A stretch of 10,379 bases of DNA from Deltaproteobacteria bacterium (GCA_019309665.1 JAFDFV010000085.1:1-10379), one strand, 5' to 3'; positions 1 through 7,532 are shown, counted from the first letter of the stretch. Numbers and translations are program-made. The notes: generated by a model not told the origin, from the sequence alone.

Positions 1-1678
1 CATTAAAACAAGGATTGAAACAAATCCTGGAGATCTCCCCTATAATGTGCCCGGGAATTGAAGAGAAGATTCCATTAAAACAAGGATTGAAACCAATCTC
101 CACAGCGGATTGCGAATAATCTAACTTAATTGAAGAGAAGATTCCATTAAAACAAGGATTGAAACCTTCTGTGGTATGTCATTAACAGATAAAAAGATTT
201 ATTGAAGAGAAGATTCCATTAAAACAAGGATTGAAACCTATTATAACCATACACAAACATTTCCTTCCCTGTTATTGAAGAGAAGATTCCATTAAAACAA
301 GGATTGAAACGAAAAAGAGAAGCTTTTGCGGTATCTCCCGAAATTATTGAAGAGAAGATTCCATTAAAACAAGGATTGAAACACCGCTGCAGCATCACGG
401 TTGCTGCTAAACTTCCCTATTGAAGAGAAGATTCCATTAAAACAAGGATTGAAACTTGCACTGCTCAACGCTTATTTCTGTACCGAAACCATTGAAGAGA
501 AGATTCCATTAAAACAAGGATTGAAACACCCCTGCAGCATCACGGTTGCTGCTAAACTTCCCTAATTGAAGAGAAGATTCCATTAAAACAAGGATTGAAA
601 CATGCAATAGACACAGGTATCAACGCCTTTTCAACAATTGAAGAGAAGATTCCATTAAAACAAGGATTGAAACTTATTTAGATGATCGGCACAATATAAT
701 TCGACATCATTGAAGAGAAGATTCCATTAAAACAAGGATTGAAACCCGCTGATGATGGCGGATGTTATGCAGTCGTTGTTATTGAAGAGAAGATTCCATT
801 AAAACAAGGATTGAAACATCATACAGCTCTGACTGGCTGCTGACATCCCCTGATTATTGAAGAGAAGATTCCATTAAAACAAGGATTGAAACTCTTTTAT
901 TGATCTCATTATGCTGTCTCCAAAATAAAATTGAAGAGAAGATTCCATTAAAACAAGGATTGAAACCGATAAAATTAAACAGCGCATAGATGGCGCCGAT
1001 GTTATTGAAGAGAAGATTCCATTAAAACAAGGATTGAAACACTCCAAGCTTCTGCAGATATTTCTTAACTGCAGAAATTGAAGAGAAGATTCCATTAAAA
1101 CAAGGATTGAAACCAAGTAAGCGACTAATCGCCCCTGTATCTATTAAGATTGAAGAGAAGATTCCATTAAAACAAGGATTGAAACATTCATAAGTCTCCT
1201 TATAGAACTCACCTGCCTGGATTGAAGAGAAGATTCCATTAAAACAAGGATTGAAACCAAAGGCTAACAGACAAAGGGATATATACAGGCAAATTGAAGA
1301 GAAGATTCCATTAAAACAAGGATTGAAACATACTCTACCGGAACTATCACCATACGTTGAAGACCATTGAAGAGAAGATTCCATTAAAACAAGGATTGAA
1401 ACACACTACCACCATTTGCAAACTTCCATTAACCCATCATTGAAGAGAAGATTCCATTAAAACAAGGATTGAAACTTCCTATGTGGTGTTACAAGAAAAA
1501 GAAAGACAACATTGAAGAGAAGATTCCATTAAAACAAGGATTGAAACATGAAATCAACCTGGTGCCCATGGCCTGGATTGGAAAGATTGAAGAGAAGATT
1601 CCATTAAAACAAGGATTGAAACGTAGTTCCAGCAGCCGTTACCTTGCCTGCAATTATCATTGAAGAGAAGATTCCATT
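1..1678 (+). CRISPR. CRISPR array, leader-distal part, 23 spacers
   Basis: The direct repeat is 37 nt, beginning ATTGAAGAGAAG and ending AAGGATTGAAAC. A partial copy sits at the left edge (1-21). Complete copies start at 57, 129, 201, 274, 346, 419, 491, 565, 637, 709, 781, 856, 930, 1004, 1077, 1149, 1221, 1293, 1366, 1439, 1511 and 1586. I found no base difference among these 22. Spacers are 35-38 nt, most often 35. The repeat end ATTGAAAC is the typical 8-nt 5' handle left by Cas6 in many type I and type III systems, so crRNA is probably read on the plus strand with the leader left of the window. The broken last repeat at 1659-1678 supports that polarity. The repeat has little internal palindrome. 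The subtype cannot be set because no cas gene is in the window. Spacers 383-418 and 528-564 are nearly identical. Confidence 0.99.
1659..1678 (+). repeat. Truncated terminal CRISPR repeat
   Basis: The first 20 nt of the 37-nt repeat are intact, then identity stops abruptly and the sequence continues CTGCTTGCC. A degenerate last repeat is the usual mark of the trailer end, holding the oldest spacers. The clean break after exactly 20 bases, rather than scattered mutations, suggests a deletion or insertion removed the 3' part. Spacer 1623-1658 therefore has no complete downstream repeat, although its own crRNA 5' handle is intact. Confidence 0.93.
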
Positions 1679-1688
1679 CTGCTTGCCT

Positions 1689-1736
1689 CCGGCTCAGAAA
1701 AAAGGTGTCCGTGTCTGCGATGCCGGCGCTTTTTTT
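1689..1736 (+). terminator. Possible weak terminator after the CRISPR array
   Basis: CCGGC (1689-1693) can pair with GCCGG (1722-1726), followed within a few bases by seven T (1730-1736). The stem is only 5 bp and the loop is long, so this is a weak candidate. Its placement just after the array is the main support. Confidence 0.25.
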
Positions 1737-1784
1737 CAAACAGCAGGAACGTCTATCGTATAGTACCGGGATAAATTTGTATTA

Positions 1785-1820
1785 ACACCTTTCAAGATAT
1801 CCCGGCATCTTGCAAGGTGT
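1785..1820. other. Strong hairpin between CRISPR array and helicase gene
   Basis: A 14-nt arm at 1785-1798 pairs with 1807-1820 (13 of 14 positions) across the 8-nt loop ATCCCGGC. The region is convergent, with array transcription from the left and the helicase gene from the right. A hairpin here could block or stabilise transcripts from either side. Neither strand has a T-tract directly after it, so it is not a classical intrinsic terminator. A second inverted repeat overlaps it: CCGGGATA at 1766-1773 with TATCCCGG at 1798-1805, so two alternative folds are possible. Confidence 0.6.
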
Positions 1821-1901
1821 ATGATCCTGAGGCTGTGAGAATTTTTTTATATCACAAAGTTTTTGCCTTGCTGGTTAACATCGCAGCATATATATTTTAG
1901 A

Positions 1902-3575
1902 CTAATAGGCTGCATTCTTTTGAATAGCCTTATGAACCTCAACAGTTCTGCCGTCAAGTTTTGCATTATTTAAAGAATTACACACTTTTCCGGCTGCCTG
2001 TTTTTCAACTTCAAAAAATGAAAATTCTCTATTAAGACTGATTTCTCCGATCATGCCTGAGCCAATTCCGGATTTATCGCAAATTAAGCGCACAATAGCA
2101 CCTTCATTGATTTTATCCAGCTTGCCCAAATTAATAAAAAATCGCTGGGTTTTCCCTGACCCGGGGCGTTTTTTTCTTTTTACAGGTTTGGTCTTTGCTC
2201 TGGACTCATGCCTGTTTTTGAATTCAGGCCTGGTTTTAGTTCTTGTTTTAGTATTTGCATTAATATCATCCGCATTATGATAATTTTTTAAAAACCGGTT
2301 AAATTCTGCTGCAATAAAACGTTTTATTAATTCTTTTTTGTCAAAATTTTCTAATGCTCTGCAAACAGCAGGAAGATAGGCTTCTATTTCAGCCTGATTT
2401 ACATCGGTATGAATAATTTTTTCCACAAGACCTGATAATTGTTTTTCACAAATGGCTTTGCCGTCAGGCACTTTATTAAATTCAAAACATATATTAAGCC
2501 TTTTTGCCAGCATATGAATACGGTGGATTTCTTTTGAATTGATAAGTGCAATTGAAAGACCTGATTTTCCTGCACGCCCTGTTCTTCCGCTTCTATGGGT
2601 ATAAATTTCTACTTCATCCGGCAGATTATAATGAATTACATGGGTAATATCATCCACATCCAGACCTCTTGCCGCAACATCGGTTGCTACAAGAAGTCTG
2701 ACAGAACCCTTGCGAAACTTTCGCATCACAGAATCCCTTTGCCCCTGGGATAAATCACCGTGAAGTGCTTCAGCCCGATAACCATCCTGCATCAATAATT
2801 CAGCTAAAGCCTGAGTATCTTTTCTGGTTCTGCAAAAAATTAAACCTAAAATATCAGGTGAAAAAGCTATAATCCTCTTTAATCCCAGATATTTGTTTTT
2901 TTGTTGAATTGTATGGCATATATGCTTGATATTTTTTGGGCCCTGGCGTTTGCCGCCTATTTGCACTTTTACCGGATCAGTCAGATAATTGTTGGCAATA
3001 GCAGAAACGCCCTTGGGCATGGTTGCAGAAAAAAGCCATATTTTTCTATGATCCGGCATTTTTTTTAAGATATTATCAATATCTTCTTGAAATCCCATAT
3101 TAAGCATTTCATCAGCTTCATCTAAAATTGTATATGAAACTTTTGACAGATTGGCAGCCTTGCGGTTAATCATATCAATAAGCCTGCCTGGAGTAGCTAC
3201 AATAATTTGAGGCTTGCTTTTAAGCTGTTTAATCTGGGTTGCAATACTGGCTCCGCCATATATAGCAACAATTTTAATTTTGTTCATATATCTGGCAAAT
3301 TGTTTTAGATCATCCGTAATTTGAAGACATAATTCACGGGTTGGGCATATCACAATTCCCTGAGTATGGAATTTGTTTGAATCAATCAGTTGAATAAGAG
3401 GCAGGCCAAAGGCTCCGGTTTTTCCGGTTCCTGTCTGGGCAAGTCCTACAAAATCTTTTTCACCTGAAAGAAGCACAGGCATTGCTTTTTGTTGAATCGG
3501 CATAGGAGACTGAAATCCCAGATTCTCAGTTGCCTTAACCAGTTCATCCCTAAGTCCTAATAGTTTGAAACTCAT
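1902..3575 (-). CDS. deaD: DEAD-box ATP-dependent RNA helicase, DeaD/CsdA type
   Basis: The product unwinds RNA duplexes using ATP. Family members act in ribosome assembly, mRNA decay and cold adaptation in the cytoplasm. The 557-aa product shows the full motif set: a Q-motif region near residues 2-29, Walker A AQTGTGKT (46-53), PTREL (78-82), TPGR (128-131), DEAD (152-155), SAT (183-185), a motif V region ending ARGLD (302-306), and HRSGRTGR (327-334). A basic linker (about 440-475) leads to a C-terminal DbpA-like RNA-binding domain (about 477-550), which separates DeaD/DbpA types from short RhlE types. E. coli DeaD is 629 aa, so this is a compact member. I chose the ATG at 3575 because GAGGGA lies 9 nt upstream; an in-frame ATG at 3584 abuts that site, and the frame stays open to 3644. 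The gene follows its own likely promoter and a two-hairpin leader. DbpA is the alternative name, but the length favours DeaD. Confidence 0.93.
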   Translation of the reverse strand: MSFKLLGLRDELVKATENLGFQSPMPIQQKAMPVLLSGEKDFVGLAQTGTGKTGAFGLPLIQLIDSNKFHTQGIVICPTRELCLQITDDLKQFARYMNKIKIVAIYGGASIATQIKQLKSKPQIIVATPGRLIDMINRKAANLSKVSYTILDEADEMLNMGFQEDIDNILKKMPDHRKIWLFSATMPKGVSAIANNYLTDPVKVQIGGKRQGPKNIKHICHTIQQKNKYLGLKRIIAFSPDILGLIFCRTRKDTQALAELLMQDGYRAEALHGDLSQGQRDSVMRKFRKGSVRLLVATDVAARGLDVDDITHVIHYNLPDEVEIYTHRSGRTGRAGKSGLSIALINSKEIHRIHMLAKRLNICFEFNKVPDGKAICEKQLSGLVEKIIHTDVNQAEIEAYLPAVCRALENFDKKELIKRFIAAEFNRFLKNYHNADDINANTKTRTKTRPEFKNRHESRAKTKPVKRKKRPGSGKTQRFFINLGKLDKINEGAIVRLICDKSGIGSGMIGEISLNREFSFFEVEKQAAGKVCNSLNNAKLDGRTVEVHKAIQKNAAY

Positions 3576-3599
3576 TAAATTCATTCCCTCAAAAAATAT

Positions 3600-3628
3600 T
3601 CGGAAGCAGATAAATTTACTGCTCCCGA
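3600..3628 (-). promoter_or_regulatory. Leader hairpin next to the helicase ribosome-binding site
   Basis: Read on the minus strand, TCGGGAGCAG (3628-3619) pairs with CTGCTTCCGA (3609-3600) over a 9-nt loop, a 10-bp stem with one G-U pair. It ends about 10 nt before the GAGGG ribosome-binding site (3590-3586). Its CTGCT arm could instead pair with GAGCAG in the upstream terminator-like hairpin, so the two structures may compete. Confidence 0.55.
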
Positions 3629-3646
3629 GAATGTTATTATACACAT

Positions 3647-3680
3647 AAAAAAAGCTGCTCAGACAAATCTGAACAGCTTT
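3647..3680 (-). terminator. Intrinsic terminator or attenuator before the helicase gene
   Basis: On the minus strand, AAAGCTGTTCAGA (3680-3668) pairs with TCTGAGCAGCTTT (3663-3651), a 13-bp stem with one mismatch and the loop TTTG. It runs into seven T (3653-3647). This is a textbook Rho-independent shape. It could end the transcript of the 244-aa gene that stops at 3846. It also lies downstream of the candidate helicase promoter at 3698-3726, so helicase transcripts would have to read through it, which would make it an attenuator. Confidence 0.75.
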
Positions 3681-3697
3681 CAGACCAGTTTTTACTA

Positions 3698-3726
3698 TTT
3701 ATAACCATATAAATAACAATTATCAA
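3698..3726 (-). promoter_or_regulatory. Candidate sigma-70 promoter for the helicase
   Basis: On the minus strand, TTGATA (3726-3721) and TATAAA (3703-3698) are separated by exactly 17 bp; each box is 5 of 6 to the sigma-70 consensus. Transcription would start near 3691 and give a leader of roughly 115 nt that begins almost at the terminator-like hairpin. The flanks are AT-rich, so a chance match is possible. Confidence 0.55.
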
Positions 3727-3845
3727 CCTTTTTATCGTAATTTGCAATTTAATATCTCGGAAGGTTATAAATTGCGTTTTTTTCGGTGAACAATGAGCAT
3801 CAAGAGCAAGGCGCTAAGGCGCGGAATAGAACGCTATTGCAAGTG

Positions 3846-4580
3846 CTATGAAATTTCCCATGGCGGAATTGATTTGGATAAAGATCTGTAAACAGCATCT
3901 GTCTTCAGCCGCATATTTTTTCCATCTGAATCTTCTTTTTCACAAAATACTTTAAGAGAAATATAAAATTTCTGCTTTTTTTTATTAAATATCACAATTT
4001 CACAATAATTACCTCTATCATAAATAAACTTATAGGGGTAATCTTGTTTTTCTGAAAGCAATGTCGCCCTGTAAACCTCATCAAATGTTAATGGAATGTG
4101 TTCAAAACATATATCATTATGCTCCGGAGCTATATTTACACCAAGTTCATCTGCAAACTGCTCAAGTTCCTCTCGTGTGCAGTTAATAGTCCTGTAATCT
4201 CTTCCATCTGATATCTCCTCGCATTCACGGCGAATATACTCCAAAAGAAAACGACCTATCATCTTCTCCTGGCCGGGATCAATTCTGTTTTTTCTTTTCT
4301 GATATTTTTTTAATCTGTTATAATTTATAATTGCTCTTTTTAATCCACGAAAAATCGATAATCTCCTGTTTGCGAACTTGAGATCTCGCAATATAATGGT
4401 TTTGAAACGATTTATTGCTGCATCCTCCAGGCGTTTAATATCTGATAAGGTCAGTGTCAGCTTTGGGCCTTCTTCCTCAGTAAGACAATAAAGGGCTTCA
4501 TAAAAAGCCACTTCCGGCATCTCCCCGGAATTCTCAATCCAATCGACTTCTTGTTGCAGATAGCTTTCCCCTGAATTCAC
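3846..4580 (-). CDS. Conserved-looking protein of unknown function, 244 aa
   Basis: I do not recognise a family. The product is soluble, with no signal peptide and no membrane segment. The N-terminal 40 residues are acidic (for example SGESYLQQEVDWIENSGE). A basic, probably helical stretch follows (about 55-105, rich in R and K, with KKYQKRKNR). The C-terminal part looks like alternating beta strands (YKFIYDRGNYCEIVIFN, then QKFYISLKVFCEK). The start is GTG at 4580. An in-frame TGA lies 9 nt upstream, so no longer version exists, and the ATG at about 4588 is in another frame. A GGGAG about 11 nt upstream is a slightly distant ribosome-binding site. The gene lies 130 nt after the thioredoxin/HEAT gene on the same strand, so shared transcription is possible. 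The terminator-like hairpin at 3647-3680 may end its message. It is probably real because of its length and position, but its function is unknown. Confidence 0.75.
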   Translation of the reverse strand: MNSGESYLQQEVDWIENSGEMPEVAFYEALYCLTEEEGPKLTLTLSDIKRLEDAAINRFKTIILRDLKFANRRLSIFRGLKRAIINYNRLKKYQKRKNRIDPGQEKMIGRFLLEYIRRECEEISDGRDYRTINCTREELEQFADELGVNIAPEHNDICFEHIPLTFDEVYRATLLSEKQDYPYKFIYDRGNYCEIVIFNKKKQKFYISLKVFCEKEDSDGKNMRLKTDAVYRSLSKSIPPWEIS

Positions 4581-4622
4581 TTTTTGTCATGCTCCCGCTT
4601 TTTAGTCATCTAAGGCATAGTT

Positions 4623-4714
4623 ATGATTGTTGATTGTTGATTTGTGGAATCGCTTCGCTCTGTCTTTTTGTTATAAAATTAATAGAATACCTTCAATCAT
4701 CAATCGACAATCAT
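4623..4714. repeat. Intergenic inverted repeat, 20-bp arms
   Basis: The arm 4623-4642, rich in GATTGTTGATT, pairs with 4695-4714 at 18 of 20 positions. The 52-bp middle includes AATCGCTTCGCTCTGT. Short tandem GATTGTT-type units extend both arms. The right arm contains the stop codon of the thioredoxin/HEAT gene (TGA, complement of 4711-4713). It may be a dispersed fold-back element or a transcript-end structure; one copy cannot decide. Confidence 0.6.
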
Positions 4715-5682
4715 AAATCATCAATCTTCCTCAAAGCTTCTCTTGCGGCATCTCTTACTTCATCAGGATATGTCCCGCCGTATAATATATTTTCCAGCCT
4801 GGAAACCATTTCGATATTTCCGGTTTCTCCCAAAACATATATAATATCGCCCTTAATTCGGTCCTCAACGCCTTGAAACTGCTCCCACAGGGGATTAATA
4901 ACCTGGCCGGCCAGTGCGTTATTCTTTTCGGCAAGATATTCGAATGCCACCATTGCACCAAGACGAACCGGCCATTTTTTATGAATAAGTGTATTAATAA
5001 AGGCGGGAAAAATACAGTTATGGTCAAACATCATTTCTGCTACCTGATCGGCATTACCTTCTTTTAACAAGCTAATAATTGATGACGTGCTAAGATTGGA
5101 AGGGTTGCGGTTAATAATTATCTCAACTATTTCGTTAAGATTTGTAGTATCGGTCCATCGGAAGTTTTCATCCAGCAAAAGCGTTGGTGCAGATCGAATA
5201 TTATCCAGCTCTGCAATTTCAGGAAAAAGTGTTCCGTCAATAATTTCAAGCTTTATTAATTTATTTGCAAAAGTAAGGGGGATAAGCTGCTTAACACTTT
5301 TCGGGCAAAAAGGACATTGTTTTGCTATATATAATTTAAGTTCAGCGGGAATTTTAACTTTATCAAGTCGATTTCGTACTTCGCCGGTTAATTTAAACGA
5401 ATTGCCGTCAAGTAAAGTCAGTGCTTCAAGAAATGGCTCCAATTCAGCCTCAAGAGGTATTGCATGGTAATATATACTCCCGCCCACCTTGATGGCAGGC
5501 ACCTGGTTTTCATCATCCTTGATTTGATTAATACTGAGTTTGGAAGCAAGGTTTGATAATTTGTCGCTGAATTCTCTGAACCCTGCACTTCTTTCATCTT
5601 CCGTCAAAATAAGATCTATTTCGATGTTACCGGATAATCCGTCGTTCCATCTTTTAATCGTTTTTTCTTCCTGTGATGTCAT
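4711..5682 (-). CDS. Thioredoxin/glutaredoxin-fold protein with C-terminal HEAT repeats
   Basis: The 323-aa product probably handles thiol-disulfide exchange and docks a partner. A first thioredoxin-like half (about 15-100) has VPAIKVGG but no CXXC, so it looks inactive. A second half (about 113-192) carries the active-site motif CPFC (123-126) and the cis-proline region SAPTLLL (164-170). This double fold resembles the protein disulfide oxidoreductase and AhpF N-terminal arrangement. The C-terminal third (about 200-320) is helical with HEAT-like units such as WPVRLGAMVAFEYLAEKNN and YPDEVRDAAREALRKI. There is no signal peptide, so it is cytoplasmic. The ATG start at 5682 has AGGAG 5-6 nt upstream. 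It lies 156 nt after the response regulator, separated by an inverted-repeat element. The substrate is unknown. The CPFC and HEAT calls are firm; the exact redox role is inference. Confidence 0.8.
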   Translation of the reverse strand: MTSQEEKTIKRWNDGLSGNIEIDLILTEDERSAGFREFSDKLSNLASKLSINQIKDDENQVPAIKVGGSIYYHAIPLEAELEPFLEALTLLDGNSFKLTGEVRNRLDKVKIPAELKLYIAKQCPFCPKSVKQLIPLTFANKLIKLEIIDGTLFPEIAELDNIRSAPTLLLDENFRWTDTTNLNEIVEIIINRNPSNLSTSSIISLLKEGNADQVAEMMFDHNCIFPAFINTLIHKKWPVRLGAMVAFEYLAEKNNALAGQVINPLWEQFQGVEDRIKGDIIYVLGETGNIEMVSRLENILYGGTYPDEVRDAAREALRKIDDL

Positions 5683-5694
5683 TTTTCTCCTATA

Positions 5695-5840
5695 GACGGC
5701 TTTGTAACAAGTTCATCTGCAAGGCGTGCGAATCTTTAGGAATACCGCTATCGCGGCATCCGCAGGATACGTACTCAAAGTACGTCGCAATGACGAAAGA
5801 TGAAGCACAACACCGCAGATGGACTTGTTACGAAGCCGTC
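5695..5840. repeat. 146-bp inverted-repeat element with 26-bp arms
   Basis: The arm 5695-5720 (starting GACGGCTTTGTAACAAG) matches the reverse complement of 5815-5840 at 24 of 26 positions. Inside is a smaller palindrome, ACGTAC (5769-5774) with GTACGT (5780-5785). It fills nearly the whole gap between the response regulator and the thioredoxin/HEAT gene. It encodes no convincing protein. Size and shape fit a non-autonomous mobile element or a dispersed palindromic repeat. I see no clear target-site duplication. It may cause transcription polarity between the two genes. Confidence 0.75.
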
Positions 5841-6570
5841 AATTATGATCGAAAACATAGCCTATAGAACGGAGGCTTTTAAAATGCGTCGGCTGTTTGG
5901 GATTATCCTCAAAATATTTTCTAAACCTCACAATAAAATTATCTACAGTTCTGGTTGTCGTATCTCTATTGTAACCCCAGCCTATTTCCAAAAGTTTGCT
6001 TCTGGAAAGCGGCTTGCCTCGATTTGCAATAAAAAGTTTTAAAAGTTTTACTTCCTGCTCTGTCAGATTTATTTTTCCGCATTTACAGTCTGCAACACAA
6101 GTCTCAAAATTGATGTGGTTGCCTCCAAAAGCATAGGTTTTCGGTAATGAAGCAAGACCGGAGCCGTTTATATCATTTTCCCCACGGTTCCAGGATCCCC
6201 TGGTTAAAAGTCTTTCAACTCTCAGCAAAAACTCTTCAAGGTTGAAAGGCTTTGAAAGATAATCATCTACTCCATAAGAAAAACCTTTTATCCTGTCATC
6301 GGGTTCGCCCTTGGCTGATAAAATAAGTATGGGAATCCGTTCATCCTCAAGACGGATATTTTGAAGCACGGACAATCCGTCAATTCCCGGCAGCATTATA
6401 TCAAGCACTATCAGATCCGGCATCCATTCTTTCCATTTTTTGAGGCCTGAAACACCGTCTGAAGCAATAATTACATCATATCCCTGGAGGGAAAGATTCA
6501 ACTTTAAACCTTCCGCTATATGTCTCTCATCTTCAATTACAAGAATACGCTTCTTATCGGCATCATTCAT
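5839..6570 (-). CDS. OmpR/PhoB-family response regulator
   Basis: This is the DNA-binding output protein of a two-component system. The 243-aa product has a receiver domain (about 7-122) with the acidic pair E13/D14, phospho-acceptor D57 in LIVLD, S85 and K107 in LSKPF. A winged-helix domain (about 148-240) follows, with the recognition-helix region TTTRTVDNFIVRFRKYF (204-220) and the wing ending RSIGYVF (234-240). All expected receiver residues are present, so it should be phosphorylatable. I chose ATG at 6570; TTG at 6585 is an in-frame alternative that adds five residues. It starts about 18 nt after the histidine kinase stop, so the two are co-transcribed. The stop TGA straddles the edge of the inverted-repeat element: its T is host DNA and its GA belongs to the element arm. 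The cognate kinase gene is frameshifted, so the physiological input is uncertain. Target genes cannot be told from the sequence. Confidence 0.92.
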   Translation of the reverse strand: MNDADKKRILVIEDERHIAEGLKLNLSLQGYDVIIASDGVSGLKKWKEWMPDLIVLDIMLPGIDGLSVLQNIRLEDERIPILILSAKGEPDDRIKGFSYGVDDYLSKPFNLEEFLLRVERLLTRGSWNRGENDINGSGLASLPKTYAFGGNHINFETCVADCKCGKINLTEQEVKLLKLFIANRGKPLSRSKLLEIGWGYNRDTTTRTVDNFIVRFRKYFEDNPKQPTHFKSLRSIGYVFDHN

Positions 6571-6588
6571 TGGGGCACCCCGCAATCA

Positions 6589-7532
6589 TCAATCCCCAAA
6601 CCCCATGGGCAAAATTAAAGTAAAAACCGATCCTTTTCCTATTCCCTTACTTTCCGCAATGACTTTTCCTTTATGGATTCGAGCAATATTCTGGACAAGA
6701 TGCAGGCCAAGACCGCTGCCCTTTGCCGACATATTATCAGACCGGCCGGCCTGATAAAATTTCCTGAATATTTTCTTGGTTTCATTCTTGTCAAACCCAA
6801 TCCCGTTGTCCTCAAAATGTATATGTAATTCACGCTTTTTGGGTTCAAAAGTAATATCTATTTTGGGTTTTTCCGACGCATTATATTTAACAGCATTAGT
6901 CAAAAAATTCATAAGGAGCATCTCAAATAAAGACAAATCTATCCGACAAGAAAAGGACCGGCCGGAAGGATTATGAATATTTATTTCGCAATTCTGAAAA
7001 ACATGGTTGTTGTTTTTAAGAAATTGTTTAACTGCTTGATTGATATCTACTATAGAGAAATTTCCTTTATAATTCCTGCTTTGAATTCTGGCAAGATTCA
7101 ATATGCGGTTTATGTTGTCAGAAAGCTGGGTTACATCCTGAAGCATATAGCGGATGTATTTAAGCCGATCTTCTCTGGAAAGCTCATGCTTTAAAAATGT
7201 TTCCAGATATCTGGAGTTTTCAGCTCATGGGTAAAATTATTAATAAAATTATGCTGCAGCCTGTATAGTTGTGCTGTTTTCTGGGTATATACAAATATCA
7301 TCAATATACCCATAAGAATTATACCAACAAGAATCGAAAGAACCATAATAACTACCCAGGTCTGAGGTTCCAGAACTTGACTGGGATCAAGGTCAAATCT
7401 TAACATAACAGCTTTAAGTCCTGTGCTGACCTCCATGTACCAGTGGATATACAGGATCAGAGACAATGCCAGGGCTACTACCGATAAAATAAAGATAAGA
7501 ATCGGATGAAAAAACAGTTTTGATTTATGCAT
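6589..7532 (-). pseudogene. Sensor histidine kinase, frameshifted after the H-box
   Basis: This is a membrane sensor kinase partner of the adjacent regulator. The first frame (7532-7191, 113 codons) gives two membrane segments (about residues 7-33 and 59-83), a short extracytoplasmic loop, no HAMP domain, and the H-box HELKTP with H102. It then runs into DIWKHF and a stop. The second frame carries on the kinase: RYLETFLKHELSRE directly after the break, then the N-box region NFLTNAVKYN, G1 DNGIGFD, an F-box region FRKFYQAG, and G2 GSGLGLHLV, ending at 6589. Compared with the usual spacing HELKTP-x6-YLE, about 16 nt are missing, which also explains the frame change (944 nt + 16 = 320 codons). 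The junction is a 14-bp palindrome (7202-7215). A second product could start at ATG 7146 but would lack the histidine. The gene is probably inactive; programmed shifting is unlikely because there is no clear slippery heptamer. Confidence 0.85.

Noticed and set aside
874..1384. Reading frames across the array encoding repeated FNPCFNGIFSSI-like peptides
   Set aside because: They are translations of the CRISPR repeat on the minus strand, periodic with the repeat spacing; not genes.
1469..1739. Short frames over the array end, for example with EEKIPLKQGLK repeated
   Set aside because: Also read-through of CRISPR repeats and spacers, with no ribosome-binding site and no independent protein signature.
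3744..3783. GCAATTTA / TAAATTGC inverted repeat followed by seven T, a plus-strand terminator shape
   Set aside because: No plus-strand gene lies upstream and the stem is AT-rich, so probably chance or part of an AT-rich leader region.
5673..6042. Plus-strand reading frames opposite the inverted-repeat element and regulator 3' end
   Set aside because: They are antisense to a clear response regulator and the element, with no recognisable domain.
7191..7260. Programmed -1 frameshift in the histidine kinase
   Set aside because: There is no proper slippery heptamer (only four A in CTGAAAACT), and codons are missing relative to the family spacing, so a deletion explains it better.
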